Source: Actinomycetaceae bacterium (lineage in GTDB: Bacteria; Actinomycetota; Actinomycetes; Actinomycetales; Actinomycetaceae). From it: a stretch of DNA of 64,000 nucleotides. The notes beneath the pieces are model-generated. The model made no database searches. It was not told the origin of the DNA and saw only the letters and a program-made list of their open reading frames with translations. The DNA lies in assembly GCA_030537735.1 (NCBI GenBank), contig JAUNVG010000003.1, positions 84,835 through 148,834 of the forward strand. The letters are read 5' to 3'. Position numbers and translations under genes: made by a program. Of the stretch, positions 45,071-52,890 are shown piece after piece (the stretch's first letter is position 1; each line of letters begins with the position of its first letter).

Positions 45071-45397
45071 CCTAGTTCGCTCTTCCGCTTCGTTTCCAGT
45101 AGTTGACGCTGTATGGCGTTGAACCGACTTAGCGTAGCCACCGCGGCTTCACAGGTTTCACCCCTGCACCTTCTAACTCGACGTTCGGCGGTTTTACCAC
45201 GTAAGGCCTTTCGCTTCGTCGCAGGACAGGGTCTCCGCTGCGCCGCGGAACGAAGCATCCACTTCGCTGCTGTCGATCCTGACTTAAGGCTAGCTAGTCC
45301 CTAGATACTCATAACTTGAGACCCCAGTCACTTTCTTGCCTTACGGTCAACCATACTACTAATCCGGTTTAGTTATCAATGCGAACAACCATCCAAG

Positions 45398-45415
45398 AGT
45401 TACGAAATCGTAACT
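45398..45415. promoter_or_regulatory. Palindromic operator candidate for the LacI regulator
   Basis: AGTTACGAAATCGTAACT is a perfect 18-bp palindrome (AGTTACGA-AA-TCGTAACT hinge type with a central AA) between the divergent GH38 and lacI genes. The size and symmetry fit a LacI-family dimer site. Confidence 0.55.
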
Positions 45416-45670
45416 TTTTAGGCGGTTATTGGGGTACTGTTCAGCGCCTTGTATGAACCAGCTCCAGCGTTCTAACACTAAAGCCTTTCAGTAACGAAGG
45501 TATGTAAAGAAATGCCTTGACACTTGTAGTCTTTTCGGACCGACTGCATGGACGCCAACCACCACCCCACGTTACCGACCTCCTTCAGCAACCACCTGCC
45601 TCAATCACCCCCTCCACACCACCTCATCTCCTTCCCCGCCTCACCCGCCTCACCCACCTCCCCTACCTCA

Positions 45671-45728
45671 CCACCGTGATGGATTAAACCAAAAACCATC
45701 CCTAAACTGGCTCAAACCCTCACAGTGA
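45671..45728 (+). repeat. 58-bp hairpin repeat, copy 4
   Basis: Same 58-bp length and layout as copies 1-3 (CCACCGTGAT … AAAAACCATCCC … CTCACAGTGA) but the most divergent of the nine, with the last base changed. It lies 87 bp before the LacI start. Confidence 0.85.
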
Positions 45729-45815
45729 CAAACGATTATGAGGCGGGTGATCTGCCCCGGGGCGGTTCATACTGAACCACGTCTTTGGGTAACGGTATTC
45801 ACTTACTATTGGAAT

Positions 45816-46835
45816 ATGGCCCGCCCAACCATTCGCGACATCGCTGCCGTTGCAGGAGTTTCACCCGCTGCAGTGTCTTTTGCTTTGAACTCTCGCCCCG
45901 GTATCTCAGCAGCGACCCGCGAAAGAATATTGGAAGTGGCTAACCAAATGGGATGGACACCCAATGCGGCTGCCCGTGCCCTTTCCGCTTCCCGCGCACA
46001 CGCAGTTGGGCTCGTCATCGAACGACCACAGACCTCGTACTCGTCCGAAAGATTCTTCTTCGACCTTATGGTTGGAATCCAATCACGGTTGAAACGTGCC
46101 GAACTTGACCTAGTTTTACAGATGGTGCAAACCCTGGACGAAGAGATGGATACCTATCGGGCGTGGTATTCCCAGAAACGAGTCGATGGCGTAATTGTCG
46201 TAAACCCGCGGTCCAACGATCCACGCACCGTAGTTCTCGGCGAGTTGGGACTTCCCGCTGTATTCATTGGTGAGCCCGCTCAAGGATTCGGTTCCGTCGT
46301 CAGCAACGACTCAGCCATGATGCGCACGCTGGCTGAACACCTAATGGAAGCCGGCGCGCGTCGTATCGCTTACCTATGCGGGTCTGGTTCGTTGGTTCAC
46401 ATTCAGCGGCGCCAACGGACTTTGTCTCGGTTCGGAGCGCAACACGGCGTGGACGTAGTGATAGCGTCCGAAACCGACTACACCGAACGCTCAGCGCAAG
46501 CCGAGACCACGCAACTGCTGCGCTCCCCTGCACGACCAGATGCCATTATCTTCGATAATGAGGTGCTTGCTTTAGGTGGGACTCAAGCAATCACGGCGAC
46601 CGGGCTGAAGGTGGGGATAGATGTTATTACTGCGTCGTGCGAGGACTCCCCTATCTGCCGAGTTCTGAATCCTCCTATCACTTCGATCGCTCGTTCACCC
46701 GCCGCTATGGGGGAACATGCAGCCCAGTTGCTAGTGTCGATGCTGGAGGGAGAGTCGGCACGGAACTTCGCCGAGGACGTACCCCGCCTAGTTGTCCGCG
46801 AGTCCTCTCAACTGATAACGCAATCGTCGGAGTAA
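45816..46835 (+). CDS. LacI-family transcriptional regulator
   Basis: 339 aa from the ATG at 45816, placed exactly before the helix-turn-helix (MARPTIRDIAAVAGVSPAAVSFALNSRPGISAATRERILEVA). The hinge NAAARALSASRAHAVGLVIE follows, then a periplasmic-binding-like sugar domain (about 60-335) with VDGVIVVNPR, VVSNDSAMMRTLAEHLMEAGARRIAYLCG and CRVLNPPITSIARSPAAMGEHAAQLL. There is only a weak GGA before the ATG; a TACTAT hexamer ends 6 nt upstream, so the mRNA may be leaderless. Likely represses the mannoside operon through the nearby palindrome, with a manno-sugar as inducer (inference). Confidence 0.93.
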   Translation: MARPTIRDIAAVAGVSPAAVSFALNSRPGISAATRERILEVANQMGWTPNAAARALSASRAHAVGLVIERPQTSYSSERFFFDLMVGIQSRLKRAELDLVLQMVQTLDEEMDTYRAWYSQKRVDGVIVVNPRSNDPRTVVLGELGLPAVFIGEPAQGFGSVVSNDSAMMRTLAEHLMEAGARRIAYLCGSGSLVHIQRRQRTLSRFGAQHGVDVVIASETDYTERSAQAETTQLLRSPARPDAIIFDNEVLALGGTQAITATGLKVGIDVITASCEDSPICRVLNPPITSIARSPAAMGEHAAQLLVSMLEGESARNFAEDVPRLVVRESSQLITQSSE

Positions 46836-46979
46836 AGCGACCGTTCATTGGGAGGTTGACGGCTCGTCCAGAAACGCATAGACCCGTCGATATTGATCTG
46901 GTTGGCCGCTAGCATATTCACGCTTTTGCATTGCGTTCCTGTTTCACTATGTCTTGCGTGTCCCCGCTGCTGTACACAC

Positions 46980-47037
46980 CCACCGTGAGCGTTTAGTCCA
47001 AAAACCATCCCGAAACTGGCCTAAACCCTCACAGTGG
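46980..47037 (+). repeat. 58-bp hairpin repeat, copy 5
   Basis: Closest to the consensus. The left arm (first 21 bases) and right arm (last 21) pair at 18 of 21 positions around a 16-nt loop. It lies between the 3' ends of lacI and the AGE gene. Confidence 0.92.
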
Positions 47038-47114
47038 CGAACGAGCACCCACCCGACGGCCGCGCGCCGGCCCGCTCTCTTGTCGTGCTTAGCCTCCCCG
47101 TTCCGTTACTTCAT

Positions 47115-47172
47115 CCACCGTGAGCGTTTAGTCCAAAAACCACCCCGAAACTGGCCCAAACCCTCACAGTGG
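47115..47172 (+). repeat. 58-bp hairpin repeat, copy 6
   Basis: 58 bp, 135 bp after copy 5, with unrelated sequence between them; again preceded by TTCAT and followed by CGAAA. Same orientation as all others. Confidence 0.92.
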
Positions 47173-47317
47173 CGAAAGACGGAGAGTGGCGAGGCGCCGA
47201 GAATACGGAAACTCGGTGAGGGTGGCGGCCAGGTGCGAAGACGCCCCACAGGTCTGCGGCGGTCGGGTGCGAAGCCACCCCAGCAGGCCGAGAATCCCCA
47301 GCAGAACGAATCGGCCG

Positions 47318-47550
47318 GGCTGACTTGGTCAGCTGAGTTGAGGAGTCTCCGACCGAAACCGGGGCGAGAGTGTTAACCGCGGCGGCCAGGCTGACTTGGC
47401 CAGCTGGGTTGAGAAGTCTCCGGCCGAAACCGGGACGAGCGTGCTAACCGCAGCGGCCAGGCTGAACGACCCAAAAGTCTGAGCCAACCGGGCTGACTGA
47501 GACAGCGGGGTTGAGGAGTCTTCGATCCAGACTAAGGTCACCGCGCTAAC
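47318..47550. repeat. Degenerate 71-bp tandem repeats
   Basis: Units begin at 47318, 47389 and 47460 (period 71), each opening GGCTGA. The first two agree at most positions (GTTGAG…AGTCTCC…CCGAAACCGGG…CTAACCGC); the third is broken and a partial fourth starts at 47491. The array fills the end of the 750-bp convergent gap between lacI and the AGE gene. No ORF is credible there. Confidence 0.75.
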
Positions 47551-47585
47551 GGCCCCTCCACCCCTGACCGAAACGACCGAGCTTG

Positions 47586-48950
47586 TTACTTAGCCTCCCG
47601 CAGTGCCCGCGCGAAAGTCGGTGCCACGGGCAGGTCAGGCAACAGTAGGCACTGCACTACGTGGTAGGCGTCGGGCTTGCCTGGCCAGGTGACGGTGGAG
47701 ACTTGGTTGTTGTGGTCTAGCTCGTGGTACCAGTGCCCTGGCTTTTCAATCAAGTAGGACTGGGCGTAGTCCCACCACAGGTCGCACCATTTCACCAGTT
47801 GCGTTATTGCGTCCTGGGTTTCTTCTTCTATCTCGCCAATGAGGGTCAGGTTCTTTCCGCGGTCGGAGTCGAAGTCCGCTTCCATTCCCATCGCGGCGGC
47901 GCGTTGCTGCGCGGTGTACCCTCCTTCCCCAGCCAGCGCGTCGGCGAGTACAGTGGCGGCGCCGAGTGCTTCACACAGTACCCAGTGCATCCGTTCGCGC
48001 GCTACGGGTTGCCCGTCGTCGTCGTTGGTGTAGACGAATCCGTCCTGCCCGTCGGCGTGCCATCCGTCGGCGATGGCTTGTTCGAACAGTGCGCGAGCGG
48101 CGGGCAGTATCCACTCGGGTGCGTCACCGTGGCGCTGCGCCCATTGGCTCCCTGCGTGCAGCGCTAGTCGCGCCCATTCCAGTCCGTGTCCGGGGGTGTA
48201 TCCGTAGGGGCGGAACGGGTCTTTGGGTTTGTCGATGTTGTAGTCGCCGATCACGTTCCAGTTGGGGTCGTAGTGTTCGGGGATGCGCCAGTTATTGTTT
48301 CGCGCCTGCCCGTCAATCACCCACTGCAGGATGCCGAGGGCGCGTGCTAACCACTTTTCGTCATCGGTGGCGTCGTAGGCCGCTAGGTAGCATTCGGTGG
48401 TGTGCATATTCGCGTTGACCCCGCGGTATGCCTCGGTCTGGGTGAAGGTGCGGTCAAATGATTCGTAGACTTTTTCCGCTCCCGCTTCCCACCAGCGTTC
48501 GTCCTGGTTCGATAGCGCCTGGTCGAGTAGTTCGCGCGCCCCCTCTATTCCCGCGATGGTTGCCGAGGACGCCGCCAGCACCACGAACGCGTGGGCGTAG
48601 GCTGCTTTGCGTTCGTCTACGGCGTGCAGGTCTTGCAGTTCGTGGCTTATCGCGGAGTACCACCCGCCGTATTCTTCGTCGTGGAATGGCCCGCGCAGGC
48701 TATCTACCCCGTGTTTGGCGATTTCGGCAGCGCCTTCATATCCCTGCAGGTGCGCGAGGGCGTACACGTGGGTCATGCGGCAGGTGATCCACAGTTCCAC
48801 GGGGCGACTAGTGTCGACGGTGCCGTCGGAGTTCAGGTATCCGAACCCGGTTTCTACTTTTGCTTTCCGAGCGAAGTCAAGTATGCCTTTTAGGTCTTCT
48901 TCTCGCGCTTGGCTGCTGAATTGTTGGGCGTTTTGGCGCACTGCGGTCAT
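47586..48950 (-). CDS. AGE-family epimerase/isomerase (probable mannose isomerase)
   Basis: 454 aa with the alpha-barrel of N-acylglucosamine 2-epimerases. ELWITCRMTHVYALA and YAHAFVVLAASSA near the N-terminus, YGYTPGHGLEWARL mid-protein, and KPGHWYHELDHNNQV…WPGKPDAYHVVQCLLLP at the C-terminus resemble the YihS/mannose isomerase branch, which turns mannose into fructose without phosphorylation (family knowledge). That would dispose of mannose released by the GH38 and GH5 enzymes. TAGGAGC precedes the ATG at 9 nt. Other AGE members act on N-acetylglucosamine or cellobiose, so the substrate is not certain. Confidence 0.85.
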   Translation of the reverse strand: MTAVRQNAQQFSSQAREEDLKGILDFARKAKVETGFGYLNSDGTVDTSRPVELWITCRMTHVYALAHLQGYEGAAEIAKHGVDSLRGPFHDEEYGGWYSAISHELQDLHAVDERKAAYAHAFVVLAASSATIAGIEGARELLDQALSNQDERWWEAGAEKVYESFDRTFTQTEAYRGVNANMHTTECYLAAYDATDDEKWLARALGILQWVIDGQARNNNWRIPEHYDPNWNVIGDYNIDKPKDPFRPYGYTPGHGLEWARLALHAGSQWAQRHGDAPEWILPAARALFEQAIADGWHADGQDGFVYTNDDDGQPVARERMHWVLCEALGAATVLADALAGEGGYTAQQRAAAMGMEADFDSDRGKNLTLIGEIEEETQDAITQLVKWCDLWWDYAQSYLIEKPGHWYHELDHNNQVSTVTWPGKPDAYHVVQCLLLPDLPVAPTFARALREAK

Positions 48951-48971
48951 CGTCGTTGAGCTCCTAGTTTC

Positions 48972-49955
48972 TTACCTGGTTGCGCACAGCTGCGCTCCCT
49001 CGCCGCCACTTATGGGGCGGTTTTCTTTCTTCTCATCGTAGGAGCAGTTTCGCGCAATCTCAATGGCCTCTTCCACGCATGCGGGCAAGGATCGCACCCG
49101 GGTGGCGCTGGGGGCTGCGTCCACTCCGCGATGTCGCCCTACTAGCACGAGGTTGTAGTCGCCCTCGTCTAGCCCGCTAATGAATTCGCTGTCAGCCACG
49201 AGCGTGCCCATGACAATGACGCTGTGCGCGCCGACGGTGCGGCAGTATCGCTGCACTAGTTCAACCATGTCTGCGGCGTGCACACTGGGGTCGGATGCAG
49301 GCACGATTACCGGCACGATGCGGGTGAGGATGCCTTCCCATTGCAGTGATACTCCCACGATGTGGGCGTGCAGTTCGCGGGCGTCATCGGTGACGATCAG
49401 CACGGGGCAGGCTTTTTCTTCTTTGCGTTGCCGGTCTTCGCATTGTTCGGCAACTTCGTACACGACGGAGAGAACTGCCTGGGTGAGCATGGTGCGTGGC
49501 ACTACTCCGGGCCGGTTCCCCTCGGTTGGGTAGCGCATTTTCTTCATCACTGGCCCGATGTAGTCCGACCAGGTCCGCAGTAGTCCGTCGCGGCTGATGA
49601 GTATGTCTATTTTTCGTCGTAGGTCTTCGTAGCACCCGTTTTGTGCGTCGTTGGCGAGGTCGTCAATGCTGGTTTCTTCGCCTACTTGCGATACGACTTG
49701 GTGGGCTTCTTGCACGGATGCGGCGGCGTCTGCGGGTGAGACTCCGGATCGTACGAGGCGGAGGACGTTTTCGAGGACTTCGATTTCTTCGGGCCCGTAG
49801 CGGCGACGTTTGCCTGCTTCCCTGGTTTGTGGGCCGAGGCCGTAGCGGCGTTCCCAGGTTCTCAGCGTCGATGGTGAGATCCCTAGTCGCTGTGCGGTGG
49901 CGGTGATGGAAAGTGGCACGGCAGCGAGGTGGGTAGTGAGATCCGGGCGGGGCAT
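48972..49955 (-). CDS. MerR-family regulator with B12-binding-fold C-terminal domain
   Basis: 327 aa from the ATG at 49955, which has AGAGG 7 nt upstream; the longer frame runs through the promoter region and is rejected. The MerR helix-turn-helix is at about 10-75 (LSITATAQRLGISPSTLRTWERRYGLGP…RRYGPEEIEVLENVLRLVRSGVSP). A helical segment and a Rossmann-like sensor domain follow (CPVLIVTDDARELHAHIVGVSLQWEGILTRIVPVIVPASDPSVHAADMV), as in CarH/LitR regulators. The cobalamin-ligand DxHxxG is not obvious, so ligand binding is doubtful. Divergent from whiB; it may control it. Confidence 0.82.
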   Translation of the reverse strand: MPRPDLTTHLAAVPLSITATAQRLGISPSTLRTWERRYGLGPQTREAGKRRRYGPEEIEVLENVLRLVRSGVSPADAAASVQEAHQVVSQVGEETSIDDLANDAQNGCYEDLRRKIDILISRDGLLRTWSDYIGPVMKKMRYPTEGNRPGVVPRTMLTQAVLSVVYEVAEQCEDRQRKEEKACPVLIVTDDARELHAHIVGVSLQWEGILTRIVPVIVPASDPSVHAADMVELVQRYCRTVGAHSVIVMGTLVADSEFISGLDEGDYNLVLVGRHRGVDAAPSATRVRSLPACVEEAIEIARNCSYDEKKENRPISGGEGAQLCATR

Positions 49956-50273
49956 CTGTCTACCTCTCATCCTGGTGTCGTCGTGGCGGGGTACCTGCTG
50001 GTGGTTCCAGTAGGTGGCGTTGGCGGGTTCCTGTGGGTTACAACCCCCCAGAGGGGTGGTGAGCTTCGTCATAGATAAGGGTTTTCGCCCACCTCTCATC
50101 TGAGTGACCGGACATACCACCTAGGTCTAGACCGTCAGGTTCCGCCGCTCTCGCGCCTATGTTTACGCGGGATACGCCGTTTTTTCGGTATGAGAACACT
50201 TTACAGCTACCTCGCACTCTTCGCAGAACTTGCCCCACTTTCATTTACCGCGTGAACTCTTTACGCAAAATAC

Positions 50274-50303
50274 TTGAACAACTATTGCACAACTTGATAG
50301 TAT
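50274..50303 (+). promoter_or_regulatory. Candidate sigma-A-type promoter of whiB
   Basis: TTGAAC (50274-50279) and TAGTAT (50298-50303) with an 18-bp spacer, 48 bp before the whiB ATG. The 396-bp divergent region (49956-50351) is otherwise gene-free. Confidence 0.45.
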
Positions 50304-50351
50304 TAATCGCAGCGCACTTGCGCAATGGTCATATAGAAAGGAAGCACCATT

Positions 50352-50645
50352 ATGGCTGATGTATCGCGCTTACCAGGTCCCGTCTTGGATCGTTGGGATT
50401 GGCAGTATGACGGTGCTTGCCGAAACTTAGACACCGAGCTGTTTTTTCACCCTGAAGGTGAGCGCGGCTCCACTCGCCGCCGCCGCGCCGCCGCAGCTAA
50501 AGCGATTTGCCAAACTTGCCCGGTCCTGAACGAATGCCGCGAACACGCTTTGCGCGTACACGAACCTTATGGTGTTTGGGGCGGCATGACGGAAGAAGAG
50601 CGTCGCGAAATAATCAACCGCAAACGCGCTCGCCGCAGTGCCTAG
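50352..50645 (+). CDS. WhiB-family iron-sulfur regulator (WhiB3/WhiD-like)
   Basis: 97-aa transcription factor that binds a [4Fe-4S] cluster sensitive to oxygen or NO and works with the primary sigma factor (family knowledge). The four cluster cysteines are in GACRN, ICQTCPVLNEC (CxxCxxxxxC), and the signature GVWGGMTEEERRE follows, then a basic DNA-binding tail NRKRARR. The N-terminal LPGPVLDRWDWQYDGACR and LFFHPEGERG resemble mycobacterial WhiB3 rather than WhiB1 or WhiB2. AAAGGAAG precedes the ATG. Divergent from the MerR-type regulator. Confidence 0.94.
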   Translation: MADVSRLPGPVLDRWDWQYDGACRNLDTELFFHPEGERGSTRRRRAAAAKAICQTCPVLNECREHALRVHEPYGVWGGMTEEERREIINRKRARRSA

Positions 50646-50665
50646 AAGCCTGAACCAGAAGATTC

Positions 50666-50699
50666 TGTGCCCCGCCCGAAATGGGTGGGGCACATTTTT
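50666..50699 (+). terminator. Rho-independent terminator of whiB
   Basis: TGTGCCCCGCCC and GGGTGGGGCACA form a 12-bp stem (one G-T-type mismatch) with loop GAAAT, followed directly by five T. It lies 21 bp past the whiB stop. Confidence 0.88.
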
Positions 50700-50865
50700 G
50701 CCCTCGAACCCACAAGAGCAGACAGCCGGGAGTAGCGCTAGTCGCGCCCCACCCTGATAGTAGCGACTTGCCCTGCTGGTGACTCACCCACCTAGCCTCG
50801 GTGCAGGAAGTGCGGTAAATGGCAGAGGAACAAGTGCAGTAGGCGGGCGACAGGCGAAACAGACT

Positions 50866-52323
50866 TCACGCAGCGACGTGAGCCAAGTGCTTGACCACTA
50901 GGGCCTGTTCCACTTCCCGATCTAGGTCTTGTTGGAGGCTGCGCGCGTAAAAGTCATCGGTCGCTGAAGCGCCAGCGAAGCTCAGTGCCGAGACCGCTGC
51001 CAACAGGGAGCACACTTTCACGTGCGCCACCGTTATCGGCAAGGTCACGTCATTGACACTGAAAGCCTGCACGTCCACCCCGGTCCATTTCACCTCTGTA
51101 ACCGGCGGGATCGCAGCGATGGAAAACCCCAGCAGGAACACCCACACCACCAAGGCAAATAGCAGCGCCTGCCACAGTTGCGCCACCGCCTGCAACAGCA
51201 CCAGGTTGCTTTTTTCCATTCGGGTAACGGGAACGAAAGTTGGTTCTTCCACCTCGCCACCCGTCCTCGTCACCGAGAAAGAAGCCGCGTCGATGCCGCA
51301 AACTTCCTGAAACAACTGTCGATGCTGGGAAAACGCCACCCCTTGCTTCACGATGTCATCAACTCGGTCAGAGGTTGTGAAAACCACCAGTGCCAGCGCC
51401 AACGCCAGCAGGATTCCCACCACGGAAACCAAGCGCGGCAGTGACATGCCGGCTGTAACTTGCCAGGTCTCGGCGGAGAAGTAGGCAAAGAGGAACGTCA
51501 GGATCGTAACCGGCAACGCTTTCGCCGCCAGCGGCGCGGCGTTTTGGACTTGTGAACGCGCTCTTGCCCAGGCCGATGACAGGATTGCTCCCACGCCGGC
51601 TCGCACCAGTACCACCAGCACCACCACGGTCACTATGCGCGCCGCCATCCACCCTAAGATCCGCAGCGGCGAGGACGAAAACACCCCTGAGAAGTCCGCC
51701 ACCAGGCGAGCCAGTAGCGGGGAGCAGATGAACAGTGCCAGGCCTACTGCCCCGACCCACTTGCGTACACGACGCGACTGTCGCGACACTAACCACGCGA
51801 GAAAAACCGACAGCGCCAAGCCTGCCGCCGGCACTGACAGCGTGGTGAGGGCGATGACTTCGGCCCATGCCGAGTCCGTCTCCGATAGTTTTGTGGCGGC
51901 GCCGGAAGTGCGTTCGAGGACGTCGAACACCGGAGAACGCAGGATCACCGCCATGAGGGCGCTGGTGATGAGGATGCTGATTTGGGCGACCACAATCAGA
52001 ACTGCCAGTGGAGCCAGGCGCGAAAGCATGCTGAGATGGGCGGCTCGGCGCGACGCGAAGCTCGGTAGTCCGTGGTTAATGAACCAGGTGGCGGCGCTTG
52101 CGCGCACGGCTGGGTCCGGGGACGCAGCAGCAGTACCGCGGACAGCCGGATCCGGGGACGCAGCGGCAGGCGCGGCAGGATCCGGGGACGCAGCAGCACG
52201 CACAGCAGGGTGAGGGGTTTCGTTCGACAAGATAGGTTCTTTTTCTGTCGGGGACTGGACAGCGTTAAGGCCGGGAGGTTCGAAACCAGATTCGATACCG
52301 CCCGGCCCTAACTTGTAGCGCAC
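50866..52323 (-). CDS. Multi-pass membrane protein with ASPDP repeats, unknown
   Basis: Up to 485 aa if the GTG at 52323 is the start; no ribosome site supports it, and a TTG at 52230 is an alternative. Residues about 39-76 are an Ala/Pro-rich cytoplasmic or surface tail with three copies of ASPDPAVR-like units. From about 100 on there are eight or so hydrophobic segments (for example LAPLAVLIVVAQISILITSALMAVIL, WVGAVGLALFICSPLLARLVADF, LVSVVGILLALALALVVFTTS). A charged loop (DRVDDIVKQGVAFSQHRQLFQEVCG) and an acidic C-terminus follow. I do not recognise the family. It starts 15 bp after groES on the same strand. Confidence 0.7.
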   Translation of the reverse strand: MRYKLGPGGIESGFEPPGLNAVQSPTEKEPILSNETPHPAVRAAASPDPAAPAAASPDPAVRGTAAASPDPAVRASAATWFINHGLPSFASRRAAHLSMLSRLAPLAVLIVVAQISILITSALMAVILRSPVFDVLERTSGAATKLSETDSAWAEVIALTTLSVPAAGLALSVFLAWLVSRQSRRVRKWVGAVGLALFICSPLLARLVADFSGVFSSSPLRILGWMAARIVTVVVLVVLVRAGVGAILSSAWARARSQVQNAAPLAAKALPVTILTFLFAYFSAETWQVTAGMSLPRLVSVVGILLALALALVVFTTSDRVDDIVKQGVAFSQHRQLFQEVCGIDAASFSVTRTGGEVEEPTFVPVTRMEKSNLVLLQAVAQLWQALLFALVVWVFLLGFSIAAIPPVTEVKWTGVDVQAFSVNDVTLPITVAHVKVCSLLAAVSALSFAGASATDDFYARSLQQDLDREVEQALVVKHLAHVAA

Positions 52324-52338
52324 TGACGCTACATAGTT

Positions 52339-52635
52339 TTACTTGGTCACTACCGCCAGTACGTCGCGGGCAGAAAGGATGAGGTATTCCTCGCCCTGGT
52401 ACTTGACCTCGGTGCCACCGTACTTGGAGTAGATCACCACGTCACCTTCGGCAACGTCCATGGGAACGCGGTTACCTTTGTCGTCGATACGGCCTGGGCC
52501 TACGGCGACTACGGTGCCTTCCTGCGGCTTTTCTTTCGCGGTGTCGGGAATAACCAGGCCCGAAGCGGTGGTTTGTTCGGCCTCTACCTGCTGGATCACA
52601 ATGCGATCCTCGAGCGGCTTAATGGAGATCGACAT
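52339..52635 (-). CDS. groES: Co-chaperonin GroES
   Basis: 98 aa from the ATG at 52635 ([23 protein letters not shown]), with GGGGAG 10 nt upstream. Seven-subunit lid for GroEL. The mobile-loop region [51 protein letters not shown] and the closing DVLAVV are standard. groEL is not adjacent, which is common in actinobacteria where a main groEL2 lies elsewhere. A CIRCE operator is upstream, so HrcA control and heat induction are expected. Confidence 0.97.
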   Translation of the reverse strand: MSISIKPLEDRIVIQQVEAEQTTASGLVIPDTAKEKPQEGTVVAVGPGRIDDKGNRVPMDVAEGDVVIYSKYGGTEVKYQGEEYLILSARDVLAVVTK

Positions 52636-52775
52636 TTGTCGCACACTCCCCTTCTTCATAGCTTGTGGCGCTCGGCGCCAGTTACTTGCCTCAGAGCCGC
52701 CGTCGCGGGGGTTCGGCCTGAGAAAACTCTTCGATACGGGCTAAGCCGTGTCTGTACTATAGATTAATGCCAGCG

Positions 52776-52802
52776 TTAGCACTCATGCAAGCTGAGTGCC
52801 AG
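52776..52802. promoter_or_regulatory. CIRCE operator (HrcA site)
   Basis: TTAGCACTC, nine bases, GAGTGCCAG: left arm exact and right arm 7 of 9 against the CIRCE consensus (TTAGCACTC-N9-GAGTGCTAA). It lies 141 bp upstream of the groES start; a TATAGT hexamer reads toward groES at 52761-52756. Confidence 0.88.
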
Positions 52803-52890
52803 AACTGGGAATTGTAGTAGTCACAACGACAAGCACCCACCCCCACAAATCAGTAACATAGCCAATAACACACCCCGCAGAAAGAGCCCC

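Larger units (their letters stand above)
45071..45815. other. Divergent intergenic region between GH38 and LacI genes
   Basis: 745 bp with no credible gene. The first 230 bp are moderately GC-rich with many short inverted repeats but no known RNA family that I recognise. From about 45330 the sequence is AT-richer and holds a palindrome that looks like an operator (listed separately). 45540-45670 is pyrimidine-rich, and one 58-bp hairpin repeat lies at 45671-45728. Confidence 0.6.
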
